Below are positions 34,343 through 44,407 of a stretch of DNA of 64,000 nt, piece after piece. Below the pieces are notes generated by a model. It saw nothing but the letters and a program-made list of their open reading frames with translations. It was not told the origin of the DNA and did not search any database. The stretch comes from Larix kaempferi (taxonomy: Eukaryota; Streptophyta; Pinopsida; Pinales; Pinaceae): positions 1,261,501 through 1,325,500 of the forward strand of contig BSBM01000597.1 of the NCBI GenBank assembly GCA_027924585.1, in the 5' to 3' direction. Position 1 is the first letter of the stretch; each line of letters begins with the position of its first letter. A program made the position numbers and the translations under genes.

Positions 34343-36574
34343 AAGGATACTAATGCTAATCCCACTGATCAGACATTGCGTATACCTCAGCTTCCGCTCG
34401 ATGGCGCTTCTAAAGCACCTCGCTTCCCCCTTCGCCGAATCAACAACAACCCCAATGCACGGGCTGCGTCCAATTACAACATCGTAGATGACCTAGCTCA
34501 ATCTCCCGCAGCCATGTCTGCGTTAGAAGTCTTAAAAACCTGTCCTACTCAGCGCAAGACTTTACTTTCCGCCATTGGGGCGATTGACCCAAATGATTCG
34601 AAATTGATGACCTTTGATTTAGACCAATCTGAACCACGGCTGCCTTCTACCATAGCAGTCCAAGTTTCCGTTTCCATTCGGAATCTTGTCATCCATCAAT
34701 GTATCATTGACGAGGGTGCCTCCACATGCGTCATGTCCACTTTTGTTTGGCAAAAGTTGGGATCCCCTGCTCTCCAGCAATCCACCACTGCATTGCGGGC
34801 CTACGACGGCAGGTCAGCTCAACCTCAAGGTTTATTACCCAAGGTACCCGTCCAATTAGGTGGGAAAACTGTGCTCATCGACATAGAAGTCATTAACGCC
34901 CAGCTCGACTATAACCTTTTACTTGGCCGCAGTTACATGTACGCCATGAAAGCAGTCGCCTCCTCCGTTTTCCGCACCATGATGTTCCCCCACGAGGGAC
35001 GCGTGGTCAAAATTGACCAACTCACCTACTATGATCCCAACGCCCCTGCAGCACCGGAGAATGTTCTTCCCATGATTGAACAACCCGCTTCTAGTGCAGT
35101 TACCTCATTTGTGTCTTCTGTGGCACCCGGACTTTATTCGGATACACCAATGACCTCTACATTCCAGGCCATCCCACCACCGTCACCGGAGACCCAAGTC
35201 GCAAACCTCTGTACTGTTTCGCAGAATACGCAAACATCCGGCGGTCAACCACCATTGATCCCCAGTCACATTGGCGTCACACCCATCCACACCATCCCCT
35301 TCCTATTTCCTCCCTCGGGCGTAGTAAGCGCCCCGGTTATGGCTACCCTTAGCCTACCCGGGCTAACATTGGGATTACCCGTGTGGTATATTCCGCCTCC
35401 CGTTCGACTACCGACACCAGACGTCATCCTCCAACCGGTACAACCTATTGTTACCACAAATCAGCCTCCTCCTGGTGTCGCGATCCCTTCGTCGTCAACG
35501 ACACCTCCTCCTAACCTCAATATTCCTTCGTCGTCAATGAAACCTCCTCCTGGTCTCACGATTGCTTCGACGTCAAAGGATCCCCCTCTCCTTGCTAAGC
35601 CCACTGGGGGCAGAGGTCCACAACCATACACTGCTATACCACCTCCTAAGGCAGCCAAACCCCCACCGGTGTTTCGAGCTCCCCCCAAATGTTCATTATG
35701 CGATGAAATTGGCCATCCAACTCATCAATGCCCACATTTACCGGCACTCCAAGAGCATATGAATATGTTGGACGATGACATCGGCATCCCAGTAGTCAGA
35801 TTAGAGCCACCTCTACAGCCTCGCGACAAATCACTGCGCACTAACCATCCTTGTGCTATATGCAGTGTTTACGGCCACTACTCTCACCATTGCCCTGATC
35901 TACCTGACTATAGAGCAGCGTTGTACGAGTTAAACAATGCCGACTTAGAGATATCTCCCCCCCTCATCGAGGAGATCCACCCCCCACCATCATTCTCGTC
36001 AGAAGAAGTCAATACGATATATATGATTTCAACAACCTTCAAACCAGAACCCCTTGATTTATGGTCTGACTACTTCAATACTGACGAGCAGATTTTGGAG
36101 ACACTCACTGCACCCGACTACCCTTGGGATGATATGCATCATCGCTCGTACTTCCTCCCGGAAACATCTACCTCCACCGCATCCAACCAGCTATCAGTCG
36201 AGTCGAAAGACTTCATACCCGCTAAGGTCGATTGGTTAAAGGACCCTATCCCAGCACCGGATGCCTTTGAAGAAGGGAACATGTCAAACATTTCCCCCAC
36301 TATACAGATAGACATTTCCACAACACCAGGGAAACCTGAGCTCATCTCGCTGGGTGCATCTTGCACTCAAGCAGAAACTCAGGCATACAAAAAACTCTTT
36401 CAAGAGTTCCGAGACGTCTTTGCCTGGTCCTATACCGAGATGCCTGGTCTCGACCCCGCCATTATTGAACATCACATCGATACATGGCCGGAATTACCCC
36501 CTGTTCGTCAGAAACAGCGACCTATTCACCCTGCCAAGCTCCCCGCTGTTAAGGCTGAAGTCGAGAAACTTTGA
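34343..36574 (+). pseudogene. pro: Element B protease and long zinc-knuckle linker
   Basis: The frame lies at -1 relative to gag and takes over near 34343. The aspartic protease has its catalytic Asp in IIDEGASTCVMS near 34710 (DEG in place of the commoner DSG/DTG) and a flap-to-end region LDYNLLLGRSYMYAMKAVAS typical of Tat/Athila proteases. A Pro-rich linker of about 400 residues follows and holds two more zinc knuckles, CSLCDEIGHPTHQC near 35695 and CAICSVYGHYSHHC near 35852. The second is almost a copy of the Gag knuckle. The frame reaches the start of RT (LPAVKAEVEKL) and stops at TGA 36572-36574. RT continues in the same phase, so a single substitution separates the two. Confidence 0.88.
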
Positions 36575-39076
36575 AAAGCAGGTTTTATCTACCCTATTCC
36601 GTACACCACCTGGGTGTCGAACCCCGTTCCAGTCAACAAAAAGCAAGGTACCCTTAGAGTATGCACTGACTTCCGCGATCTAAACCACGCATGTCCAAAA
36701 GACAATTTCCCCACGCCATTCATTGACCAACTCATTGATGAGTGTGCGGGCCATGAGGTCCTATCCTTCATGGACGGGTTTTCCGGATATAACCAGATTC
36801 ACATCCGCAAGGAGGATCAGTACAAGACTGCCTTTACCACCCCATGGGGCACCTTTGCCTATCGGGTCATGCCATTTGGCCTTAAAAATGCTGGTGCCAC
36901 TTTCCAGCGAGCCATGACCTATTGCTTTCACGACTTGGTCCATATCCTGCGAGTTTATCTTGACGACCTCACAGCTCGTTCCCGAAAACGATCAGACCAC
37001 CTTAACGACCTCCGGCAAGTTTTCCTGCGTTGTCGCAAATATAAAATCCGCTTGAACCCACACAAGTGTGTCTTTTGCGTCCCGGCGGGCCGGTTGTTGG
37101 GTTTCATTGTTTCCCAAGATGGAATCACAGTCGATCCCCTGAAAGTCAAAGCCATCTTAGAACTTCCCCCTCCTCGCACGCTTCGACAGCTTCAGAGCTT
37201 GCAAGGGCGGTCCAATTTTCTTAGGCGCTTTGTCCCGGATTATGCCACCAAAGTCCATGGATTCTTACGCTTACTTCGTACCCACATACCCTTTGTTTGG
37301 GATGAGCAGGCAGACACGGCATTCGAAGCCCTCAAGAAAGCTCTCACACAAGCCCCCTTGATATCCCCACCGGATTTCTCCCAAGACTTCACCCTTTACG
37401 TTTCGGCATCTGAACATGCCGTGTCCGGAGTTTTGGTCCAAGAAGATGCTTCCCACAAAGAGCATGTGATTTATTACGTCAGCCAGACCTTATCTGGCCC
37501 ACCTCTACGTTACCCATACGAGGAAAGATTAGCACTAGCTGTAGTCTTTTCCGTGCAAAAACTGCGACACTATATTTTGCTTAGTCATACCACGGTTGTC
37601 GCCGACTCCAACCCCATGGTCTACCTCCTCACCCGGCGACTCCTTCAGGGTCGTGTCGCTAAATGGGTCATTATCCTCCAGGAATATGACCTTACTTTCA
37701 AGACTCCCAAAAGCACCAAAGCCCTCGCGCTTGCTCACCTCATTACAGATCTCCCATCCTCTTCAACATCACCCGTCATCCAAACGGACCTGATTGACGA
37801 GCAGATCTTCGTCATTTCGTCTGACGACCCTTGGTACGGAGACATTTTGACTTACCTTCGTACGCAAAAATTCCGACCACACATCGATCGTGATGGACGC
37901 CGTCGCATACGACACCACGCCCCCCGATACCTACTTATTGGGGATGTACTTTACCGACGCGGCGTTGATACTATCTTACGCCGCTGCCTATCCCATAGTG
38001 AGGCAGAACAAGTCCTCAATGATTGTCATAGCGGTGCTTGTGGATGCCATTTCTCCGGCATGGCTACCGCCCAGAAAATCATTCGGGCCGGTTATTTTTG
38101 GCCATCATTGTTTACTGATTGCATCACAGCAGTCAAGCATTGCCAGAACTGCCAGTTATTTGCCCCCAAAGCAAGAACCCCCCCTGCCCCCCTTCATCCA
38201 GTCATCACTGTTGGACCATTCTGCAAATGGGCCATAGACTTCCTCGACTGCAACCCCCCGTCAGCCGGCGGTCACAAACACATCATTGTGGCCGTAGATT
38301 ATTTCACCAAGTGGGCAGAAGCCATGCCAACCTATAATTGCAAAGCCGACACTGCGGCACGGTTTTTCTTCAACCATGTTATCGCTCGTTTCGGAGTACC
38401 ACAACAGCTAGTCTCTGACCACGGCTCTCACTTCGAAGACGCCGTCTGGAAGGAATTATCAACCATGTTGAAATTTGAACACCATTTCTCTTCCGCTTAC
38501 TACCCCCAAGGAAACGGCCAAGTCGAAGCGATCAATAAAATCTTGAAGACCATTCTCCAACGCACTGTAGACAAGCACAAATCCAATTGGCATCACATGC
38601 TTTTCCCGACACTATGGGCCTACCGCACCTCAACCAAAACCGCCACCGATTTTACCCCTTTCCATTTAGTTCACGGTGTCGAATCTGTCCTCCCTATCGA
38701 GTGCCAGATCCCTGCTCTAACCATCGCCGTTGAGCTCCTACCGGATACTTCCCCGATCGAGCAACGTTTACTGCTCCTAGAGCAGGCCGATGAAGATCGG
38801 CGCACCGCCATTCAAAACATGGAAGCTGCTAAACAACGATCGAAACTAAGTTACGACAAACGCGTCCACCCAAGAACCTTTTCGGAGGGAGACCTTGTCC
38901 TCGCTTACGATCAAGCTCATGATAAAACCGGAAAGGGAAAGTTCGTGTCTATGTGGCAAGGCCCCTACATCATACACACCTGCCTCGGGCAGGGGGCATA
39001 CATTCTGACCGATTCAGAAGGCAACACCCTGCGCAACCCACGCAACGGGTTGTACCTTAAACGATTTTACCCATAG
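36575..39076 (+). CDS. pol: Element B reverse transcriptase, RNase H and integrase
   Basis: Open for about 830 codons after TGA 36572; there is no ATG at the beginning (the first candidate, 36614, is GTG), so expression would need readthrough or a joined frame. RT shows CTDFRDLN, FMDGFSGYNQI, MPFGLKNAGATFQ and YLDD (codons near 36956). The RNase H that follows reads TLYVSASEHAVSGVLVQ, with serine where the first catalytic Asp of gypsy RNase H is expected; the Glu of YPYEERLAL is kept. Integrase has the HHCC site (CHSGACGCHFSG ... HCQNC) and an intact D,D35E core (AIDFLD, VSDHGSHF, GQVEAINK), then a C-terminal region ending RNPRNGLYLKRFYP. No chromodomain is seen. The degenerate RNase H is explained by the separate ORF downstream. 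Confidence 0.93.
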   Translation, partial: KAGFIYPIPYTTWVSNPVPVNKKQGTLRVCTDFRDLNHACPKDNFPTPFIDQLIDECAGHEVLSFMDGFSGYNQIHIRKEDQYKTAFTTPWGTFAYRVMPFGLKNAGATFQRAMTYCFHDLVHILRVYLDDLTARSRKRSDHLNDLRQVFLRCRKYKIRLNPHKCVFCVPAGRLLGFIVSQDGITVDPLKVKAILELPPPRTLRQLQSLQGRSNFLRRFVPDYATKVHGFLRLLRTHIPFVWDEQADTAFEALKKALTQAPLISPPDFSQDFTLYVSASEHAVSGVLVQEDASHKEHVIYYVSQTLSGPPLRYPYEERLALAVVFSVQKLRHYILLSHTTVVADSNPMVYLLTRRLLQGRVAKWVIILQEYDLTFKTPKSTKALALAHLITDLPSSSTSPVIQTDLIDEQIFVISSDDPWYGDILTYLRTQKFRPHIDRDGRRRIRHHAPRYLLIGDVLYRRGVDTILRRCLSHSEAEQVLNDCHSGACGCHFSGMATAQKIIRAGYFWPSLFTDCITAVKHCQNCQLFAPKARTPPAPLHPVITVGPFCKWAIDFLDCNPPSAGGHKHIIVAVDYFTKWAEAMPTYNCKADTAARFFFNHVIARFGVPQQLVSDHGSHFEDAVWKELSTMLKFEHHFSSAYYPQGNGQVEAINKILKTILQRTVDKHKSNWHHMLFPTLWAYRTSTKTATDFTPFHLVHGVESVLPIECQIPALTIAVELLPDTSPIEQRLLLLEQADEDRRTAIQNMEAAKQRSKLSYDKRVHPRTFSEGDLVLAYDQAHDKTGKGKFVSMWQGPYIIHTCLGQGAYILTDSEGNTLRNPRNGLYLKRFYP

Positions 39077-39132
39077 AAAATCTCATGGACACCATCGTCC
39101 ATTTTTAGTATAGGCATACGTTTTTCGTTCAC

Positions 39133-39163
<31 letters not shown>

Positions 39164-39200
39164 AAAAACCTAAATATTTGTTTTCTCTGCATGACCACAG
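39077..39200 (+). other. A26 tract and splice-acceptor-like sequence before the second RNase H
   Basis: A run of 26 A (39133-39158) is followed by TTTGTTTTCTCTGC and then CCACAG at 39195-39200, directly before the ATG of the next ORF. A pyrimidine tract plus CAG looks like a 3' splice site. Whether it is used is unknown. Confidence 0.45.
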
Positions 39201-39638
39201 ATGGAGTCTCTTCCACTCTTCCATGTCGATTTCGCTGATGGTGCAAGCCGTTGGTCTCCCAATCTCGCCTCCGCAGCTTGGGTAATATACTCCCCTTCAC
39301 ATGAGTTAATTCACATTGATGGAGTATGTTTAGGTGCCGCCACCAATAATCAAGCTGAATACGATGCCGTGACCGGTCTCCTGGCCGCTGCTCTCCAGAT
39401 GAGCATACGTCACCTCAACGTTTTCTTGGACTCACAGCTCCTAGTTTCCCAGCTCAACAATGATTACCAGGTACGCAATCCGTGTCTTTTCAGAAAATTC
39501 CTGCGCACTAAACAAATGGTTAGACAGTTTGAATCCATTACATTCACACATGTCCCAAGACACCTGAATAGTGTAGCAGACCATATGGCCAACAGTGTCC
39601 TCGACTGGCACACCAATCACATCACGTCATATCCATAA
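39201..39638 (+). CDS. Second RNase H (plant/archaeal type) of element B
   Basis: A complete 145-codon ORF from ATG 39201. It is an RNase H of the RVT_3/archaeal-like kind, which removes RNA from RNA-DNA hybrids during reverse transcription. All acidic positions are visible: FHVDFADGAS near residue 9-14, the Glu in NNQAEYDAV near 50, the Asp in VFLDSQLLVSQLN near 75, and HVPRHLNSVADHMAN near 115-130. Tat-lineage elements are known to carry such an additional RNase H alongside a decayed one. Here it is a separate ORF downstream of integrase, in another frame from pol and 124 bp after the pol stop. Start choice: first ATG, preceded by an acceptor-like CAG. Confidence 0.9.
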   Translation: MESLPLFHVDFADGASRWSPNLASAAWVIYSPSHELIHIDGVCLGAATNNQAEYDAVTGLLAAALQMSIRHLNVFLDSQLLVSQLNNDYQVRNPCLFRKFLRTKQMVRQFESITFTHVPRHLNSVADHMANSVLDWHTNHITSYP

Positions 39639-39645
39639 ACAAAAA

Positions 39646-39900
39646 TGCATCCATGTGCAAAACATGTGCCTCCACGGGCATATACAAAAAACCAATGTTG
39701 CATCCACGTGCATAACATGTGCCTCCACGGGCATAAAACAAACAAACCAAAATAATGCATCCATGTGCATAACATGTGCCTCCACGGGCATATATATAAA
39801 TCTACAAACACACTGCATCCACGTGCATAACATGTGCCTCCATGGGCATATACAAAAGACAAATGTGCATCCACGTGCATACACGACAATATATCCAAAA
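39646..39900. repeat. ~55-bp tandem repeat between convergent genes of element B
   Basis: Imperfect units start at 39646, 39699, 39756, 39814 and 39866, each built on TGCATCCACGTGCATAACA and TGCCTCCACGGGCAT. It lies between the end of the second RNase H and the end of the antisense gene. Overlapping ORFs on both strands are by-products. Confidence 0.88.
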
Positions 39901-40042
39901 TATATATCCACATATATATACAAATCGAATAGTCAACATGTCATAAGTGCCCCTCAGCACTCAATATACAAAAAATACAACTGTCATACAAAAAATGCTT
40001 CCACATATGCTCATGAGCATTTGGGGGCAAGTACAATGTCGT

Positions 40043-41484
40043 CTACTCATCTGGATCCTCAGGATCCTCAGGCTCCTCCTCCGGCTCCTCCTCCGACTCC
40101 ACCTCCGCCGGCCCAGCCGGGTCAGGACGACCCCGGACTCGCCGCTCTGCTGGCCCTGCTGGATCATCCCTCAAACGTATCCTCCCCTGAGCCGGCCCTG
40201 CCGGAGCATCTCCTCCACCACCCCCGTGCCTCGCCGCAAGCACCGTTGTCCTCAACAGAAGCGACTGCCACTCAGGTGGCGCACCAAGACATCCCTGCAA
40301 AACATCCCGATCCAGATCCCTCCAACCATCCTCAGGGAACCTAGCTAGGATCCGGGCAAAGGTACGTCGGACACCATCTATAGCGTCACCATCAGGGCCA
40401 ACCCCTCGCCCACGAGCTGCATATCCTCCACCACGCGGAGGACGTACAGGTACTGGGGGACGAGCGACCACCATCGCCCGCCCCTGCCGAGCCACATAGT
40501 CAGGTGGTGGCACTGGACCCACATCTGCACAAAGCAAGTAAACCATTAGACACTATATAACAAAATCATCATAAACCAAACAACATATGATACAACATCA
40601 AATAAAACACAAAACATACCGTCCAAGCCCCAGGCCTGTCCTGGGGCACGAGGCATCTCCGCGTCACCTCTGTAATCCATGCCGGCGTAGGGATAGTCCT
40701 CGATCACCAGAGGCATCTGCTCCCATTGCTGATAAAAGTCCTCTGTGAAGTAGCCACGGATACCACCGCCAGCACGGGGCATCATCTGCCCCCACCTCAT
40801 CATACGAGGCTCGCTCGGAAGACCAGCACGAACGGGTACATGTGGCCGCAAGGTCGGCACCCGCTCGAAGAAAAAACAGCATAAAAAAGAGGCGTAACAA
40901 AACTCGCCTCCCTCTCTCACGGCCTTGTCCAGATCTCTCCGGACACCGGCCAAGAACATCTGCGCCCAAGCGTAGTAAGTACCCCGTAGAACGGAGTCCA
41001 CCATCATCGTCTGCCCCCCAGACATACGATGTGGGGCAGCAGCACCCAAAACCCTCAGAACACAGGCACCAACAGCCCGCATATCCCACTCACGTAGGAA
41101 CTTCAGACTAATAGAGTTGTTTACCAAAACAGCGTCATCCACACAGAAGGTCTGTAAGAGGTCCTCCATGTCCACACCCGGAGGCAACCTCGGGGAAATA
41201 TCACCCACCTCACCCAAGCGAGGCAACCCAGTCAAAAAATACACATCAGTGAGAGTAATCTCCAACCTCTCACCACCAATAATGAAGGCACCCTCTACGG
41301 GCACCCACCACTGCACGAGCTTGTTCAGGAGTCTCCTCACTGAACGGATCGGAGGTATCTGAGCGAACTTCAAGAGTCCGCTCATGGCTAGGGTCTGTCT
41401 CACCCCTCCATCATTCTCGATCCTCAACATGATCTCGGCATCAATCTCTCTCTCCCGCCACACGGACTGAGCTCTCCGCAACAT
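40043..41484 (-). CDS. Antisense spliced gene of element B, plant-mobile-domain-like protein
   Basis: Exon A 41484-40620 (288 codons plus one base) and exon B 40524-40043 are separated by a 95-bp intron with GTATGT donor (40619) and TTGCTTTGTGCAG acceptor (40525). Joining restores a GAT codon and gives about 448 aa in one frame. The ATG at 41484 lies one base after another acceptor (TTTTCTTGGCAG), so a non-coding exon precedes it. Residues 52-67 (LNKLVQWWVPVEGAF) and 74-90 (LEITLTDVYFLTGLP) match the style of plant mobile domain (PMD) proteins. The C-terminal part has Gly-rich and DPAGPAE-like repeats and an acidic tail (EVESEEEPEEEPED). PMD genes are known to be associated with plant transposons. 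The function in this element is unknown. Confidence 0.75.
40525..40619 (-). other. Coding intron of the antisense gene
   Basis: 95 bp, GT...AG, AT-rich compared with its GC-rich exons. Without splicing, exon A runs into a stop at 40546-40548, 24 codons past the donor. With splicing the two frames join exactly. Confidence 0.75.
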
Positions 41485-41485
41485 C

Positions 41486-41901
41486 CTGCCAAGAAAACAC
41501 AGGAAATTTTTAGCCCCAGCATAAAAATTTTAGAAAAATCCCATCGCGGCTTTTACACAAAAAGCCGCGATGCCCATCGCGGCTTTTCCACAAAAAGCCG
41601 CGATGACCATCGCGGGATCCATGCAAAAACCCGCGATGACCATCGCGAGTTTTGTCCAGACAGTCGCGATGAACATCGCGACTGTCACCCATGAACACGC
41701 GATGAACATCGCGGGTTCCGACCTCACAGTCGCGATGAACATCGCGACTGTGAGCCTGAAACCCGCGCGGTTCATCGCGGGTTCAGCCCCGAAACCCGCG
41801 CGGTTCCACGTTGGAGAGTCAACGTGGAGTTTCGCGGCCTTCGGGGGCCCACCGCCAAACAAAAAAGACATAATTGACAAGGTTAAGGCGAATAGAATTA
41901 C
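41486..41901 (-). other. Putative 5'-UTR intron of the antisense gene
   Basis: The donor reads GAGTTGCAG|GTAATTC at 41902/41901 and the acceptor TTTTCTTGGCAG|GATG at 41486/41485. The 416-bp intron contains the 33-bp hairpin minisatellite. It is inferred from splice consensus and its position between TATA box and ATG. Confidence 0.55.
41535..41815. repeat. 33-bp CpG-rich hairpin minisatellite, 3' copy in element B
   Basis: About eight units of 33 bp. In the first units each unit is itself a hairpin: CATCGCGGCTTTT pairs with AAAAGCCGCGATG across a four- to seven-base loop. Later units keep CATCGCGACTGT and CGCGATGAACATCGCG. Period and the CCATCGCG word match the 5' copy at 30250-30580. Confidence 0.88.
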
Positions 41902-42017
41902 CTGCAACTCGCTAAATCGAAAACCAACGGTGAAATCTCCCGGAAATCAAGAAAAAGCTCTGACAGCTCTATCAAACTCGCACGTAACAATGACAAGTCA
42001 TATTGGGCCCCACGTCC

Positions 42018-42025
42018 TATTTATA
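42018..42025 (-). promoter_or_regulatory. TATA box of the antisense gene
   Basis: The minus strand reads CTATAAATAGG (42026-42016), a near-ideal plant TATA box. Transcription would start near 41990, giving a leader of about 90 bases before the donor at 41902. A TGGGCCC element lies just downstream of the TATA box. Confidence 0.65.
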
Positions 42026-42149
42026 GAAATTCCACAAATTTCAAACAACCATTGCGGTGTCATACGAAGTCCATTTCTAAAACCGTTGGTACCGTTGGGA
42101 TCAGCACAGCGAGAACTTCATAGAGGTTCCTTCCGTTTCCCGTTTTTCA

Positions 42150-42740
42150 CGGGGTCCATTTTTTGACCATTTTTTAGCCCCTCTCGTGGCCTCGGTTTGC
42201 GTGCCACATCAGCCGTTCTCCGTTTTCGATGTGTCTTATATCGCCGGATTCAGTTTTCCGCGATCGTGATGATGCTTGAGATCATTTCTCGCTCTCACCT
42301 TTAGATTTTTTGGGCATTTTTTCCACGCCCCCTCGTCGCCTCGGTTTGCGTGCCACATCGGCCGTTCTCCGTTTTCGATGTGTATTATATCGTCGGATTC
42401 AGTTTTCCGCGCTCTTGATGATGCTAGAGATCATTTCTCGCTCTCACCTTTAGATTTTCCGGGCATTTTTTCCACGCCCCCTCGTCGCCTCGGTTTGCGT
42501 GCCACATCGGCCGTTCTCCGTTTTCGATGTGTCTTATATCGCCGGATTCAGTTTTCCGTGCTCTTGATGATGCTAGAGATCATTTCTCGCTCTCACCTTT
42601 AGCTTTTCCGGGCATTTTTTCCACGCCCCCTCGTCACCTCGATTTGCGTGCCACATCGGCCGTTCTCCGTTTTCGACAATCCTTATGTCACCGAATCCAG
42701 TTTTCCGCACAGATGACAATGCTTGAGACCTTTTCTCGCC
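42150..42740. repeat. 149-bp tandem repeat upstream of the antisense promoter
   Basis: About four units. The phrase CTCGGTTTGCGTGCCACAT starts at 42191, 42340 and 42489, with a variant at 42638: a constant 149-bp period. The last unit is more diverged. 149 is not divisible by three, and the frames through it are accidental. It lies 130-720 bp upstream of the antisense TATA box, between it and the 3' LTR. Confidence 0.92.
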
Positions 42741-44395
42741 CTCATCAATCCATTTTTGTTCGGTATAATTTTATCCATTTTTCAGGCCGAGCAACCCCTT
42801 TTACGAAAAAGGCACTTAGGGAGTTTCTGTTAAGCTCTTTTCTGACTCCTAAAACAATGAAAAGATCGCCGAGCAATCTTGCTTCCTTTCATGCTCGCTA
42901 AACGTATCTGAAAGGGCGTCTACCTGGTATAAGTTTACCCCTTTTCCGGACCTCGTAGACTAATTACGAAAAAGGTATACTCTAGTCACATCGGCTAGAA
43001 GAGTTCTCCATCCGCATCATTTTATGCTTTTTCGGGCCTTGGAGACTAAACTTACAAAAAAGAAACACCAATAGAGTCCACTTAACGCTTTCAGACTCTC
43101 TAAACATGAAAGAAACCAAGAGCATGAGCCGTCCTGGGCTCGCAAAATCCACAGGACCGTACCATTTCAGAGCACACTTTTATCCCTTCTTGGAGCTCAT
43201 TAAAACTACGAAGAAGGAAGAAGAGTGCCTCTTGGCGCCACGACAGATCATATCTACTCACATAGCAGCTTCCCCATTCTGGTCGCCTTTGTTCAGAGTA
43301 TTCTGCAGTATGTCACCCTGAAACTCCCTCGACAGCTACCATCAGCTGCACCCCCCCAGAGTCAGTACATACCCTTCAGTCCCTAAAAGATGATCCCCAC
43401 ACCTACAAGTTAGTTCCCTACGCTGTCAGGCCAACCATGTCATCATACTCTGAACAAAGGAAGTTTGAGTCTACCCATTTTTGACCCAGTTATTTCCCAT
43501 CCCCACAAGTATGTCAGTCCTACCAACAGTACTACATCACTTCAGTTCTACACCTCGTGCTCCTTTCAAGGAAACATCATTGCCTTGTTAGTTGCTGGTC
43601 CCCCTCTGTCGACGACAACCACATTGATTCCAGAGGGTAGACCTAGAGGCCCCTGTGTCTTGGACTCATTACCATTTATGATGAGTGCCTACGAATCATT
43701 TCGAGAGGAATCCTTACTACCTCTCCAAATGGTTGTTTCTCACATGCTCGACATCAACACCTTGATCGCATCGTTGAGACTCGCACAGGGTATTAGTCCG
43801 TTCAGTTATTAGTCGAAGACCCCGGATACCTCCTGACTTCTCCACATTTGAGAGTCCTCCTATGGATAACACCAGTTACACTTTTCCTATAGATATCCGG
43901 GTTGCGTATGGCGACAGTATTCAGATGTACCCCAGTTTTTGAACTCCCTCGAGTATACAGATACGAATACTCCCCAGAGATGGCTCACAGTCATTGAGTC
44001 CATACGGTTGTTGGACACCTTCAGTTTCAGCAGTTCAACAGTTATTCCAGTGTATCAGTTATTGAGATCAGCCATGATCATGAGTATATCCCACAATAAT
44101 GTCCCCTCTGGACCATTATGATGTACCACTATATTTCTTTCCGTATTAGATCCCCCTTCTTGGGACTAATTGTTTTGTATATGTCTTGATACGAGCATGG
44201 GAATGCCCGCCTCGTCCTTTATCAGAGATTATACCTCATTCATATTGAGGCCATGTAATATTTTTTGTTTTTGCAGCTTCCAAGGGCCGTGGCTCCACTC
44301 TCCAACCGGTCTCTTCTCTCCCCTACAACCCAGAAAAAAGGACAAAAGAACTATGATGTCTATCGGCCATACGATGAGCTCCTGCCCTCACACAT
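42741..44395. other. Element B 3' untranslated region, no gene supported
   Basis: Diverged repeats of a block containing TTTTTC.GG.C and TACGAAAAAGG occur near 42777, 42940, 43027 and 43180. The remaining 1.2 kb has short ORFs (43465-43812, 44170-44541) of Ser/Thr/Pro-rich composition without domains, which I do not call genes. Confidence 0.55.
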
Positions 44396-44407
44396 CAGGG
44401 GGCAATC
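44396..44407 (+). promoter_or_regulatory. Element B polypurine tract
   Basis: CAGGGGGCAATC immediately before the 3' LTR. A similar GGGGGCAAGTA lies at 40023-40033, next to the end of the antisense gene. Confidence 0.75.

Noticed and set aside
39595-40344. 249-aa + strand ORF
   Set aside because: Its first part is the 55-bp tandem repeat and its second part is the opposite strand of exon B of the antisense gene.
30250-41815. CRISPR-like regularly spaced repeats
   Set aside because: Units are contiguous minisatellite copies without unique spacers, inside a plant retrotransposon.
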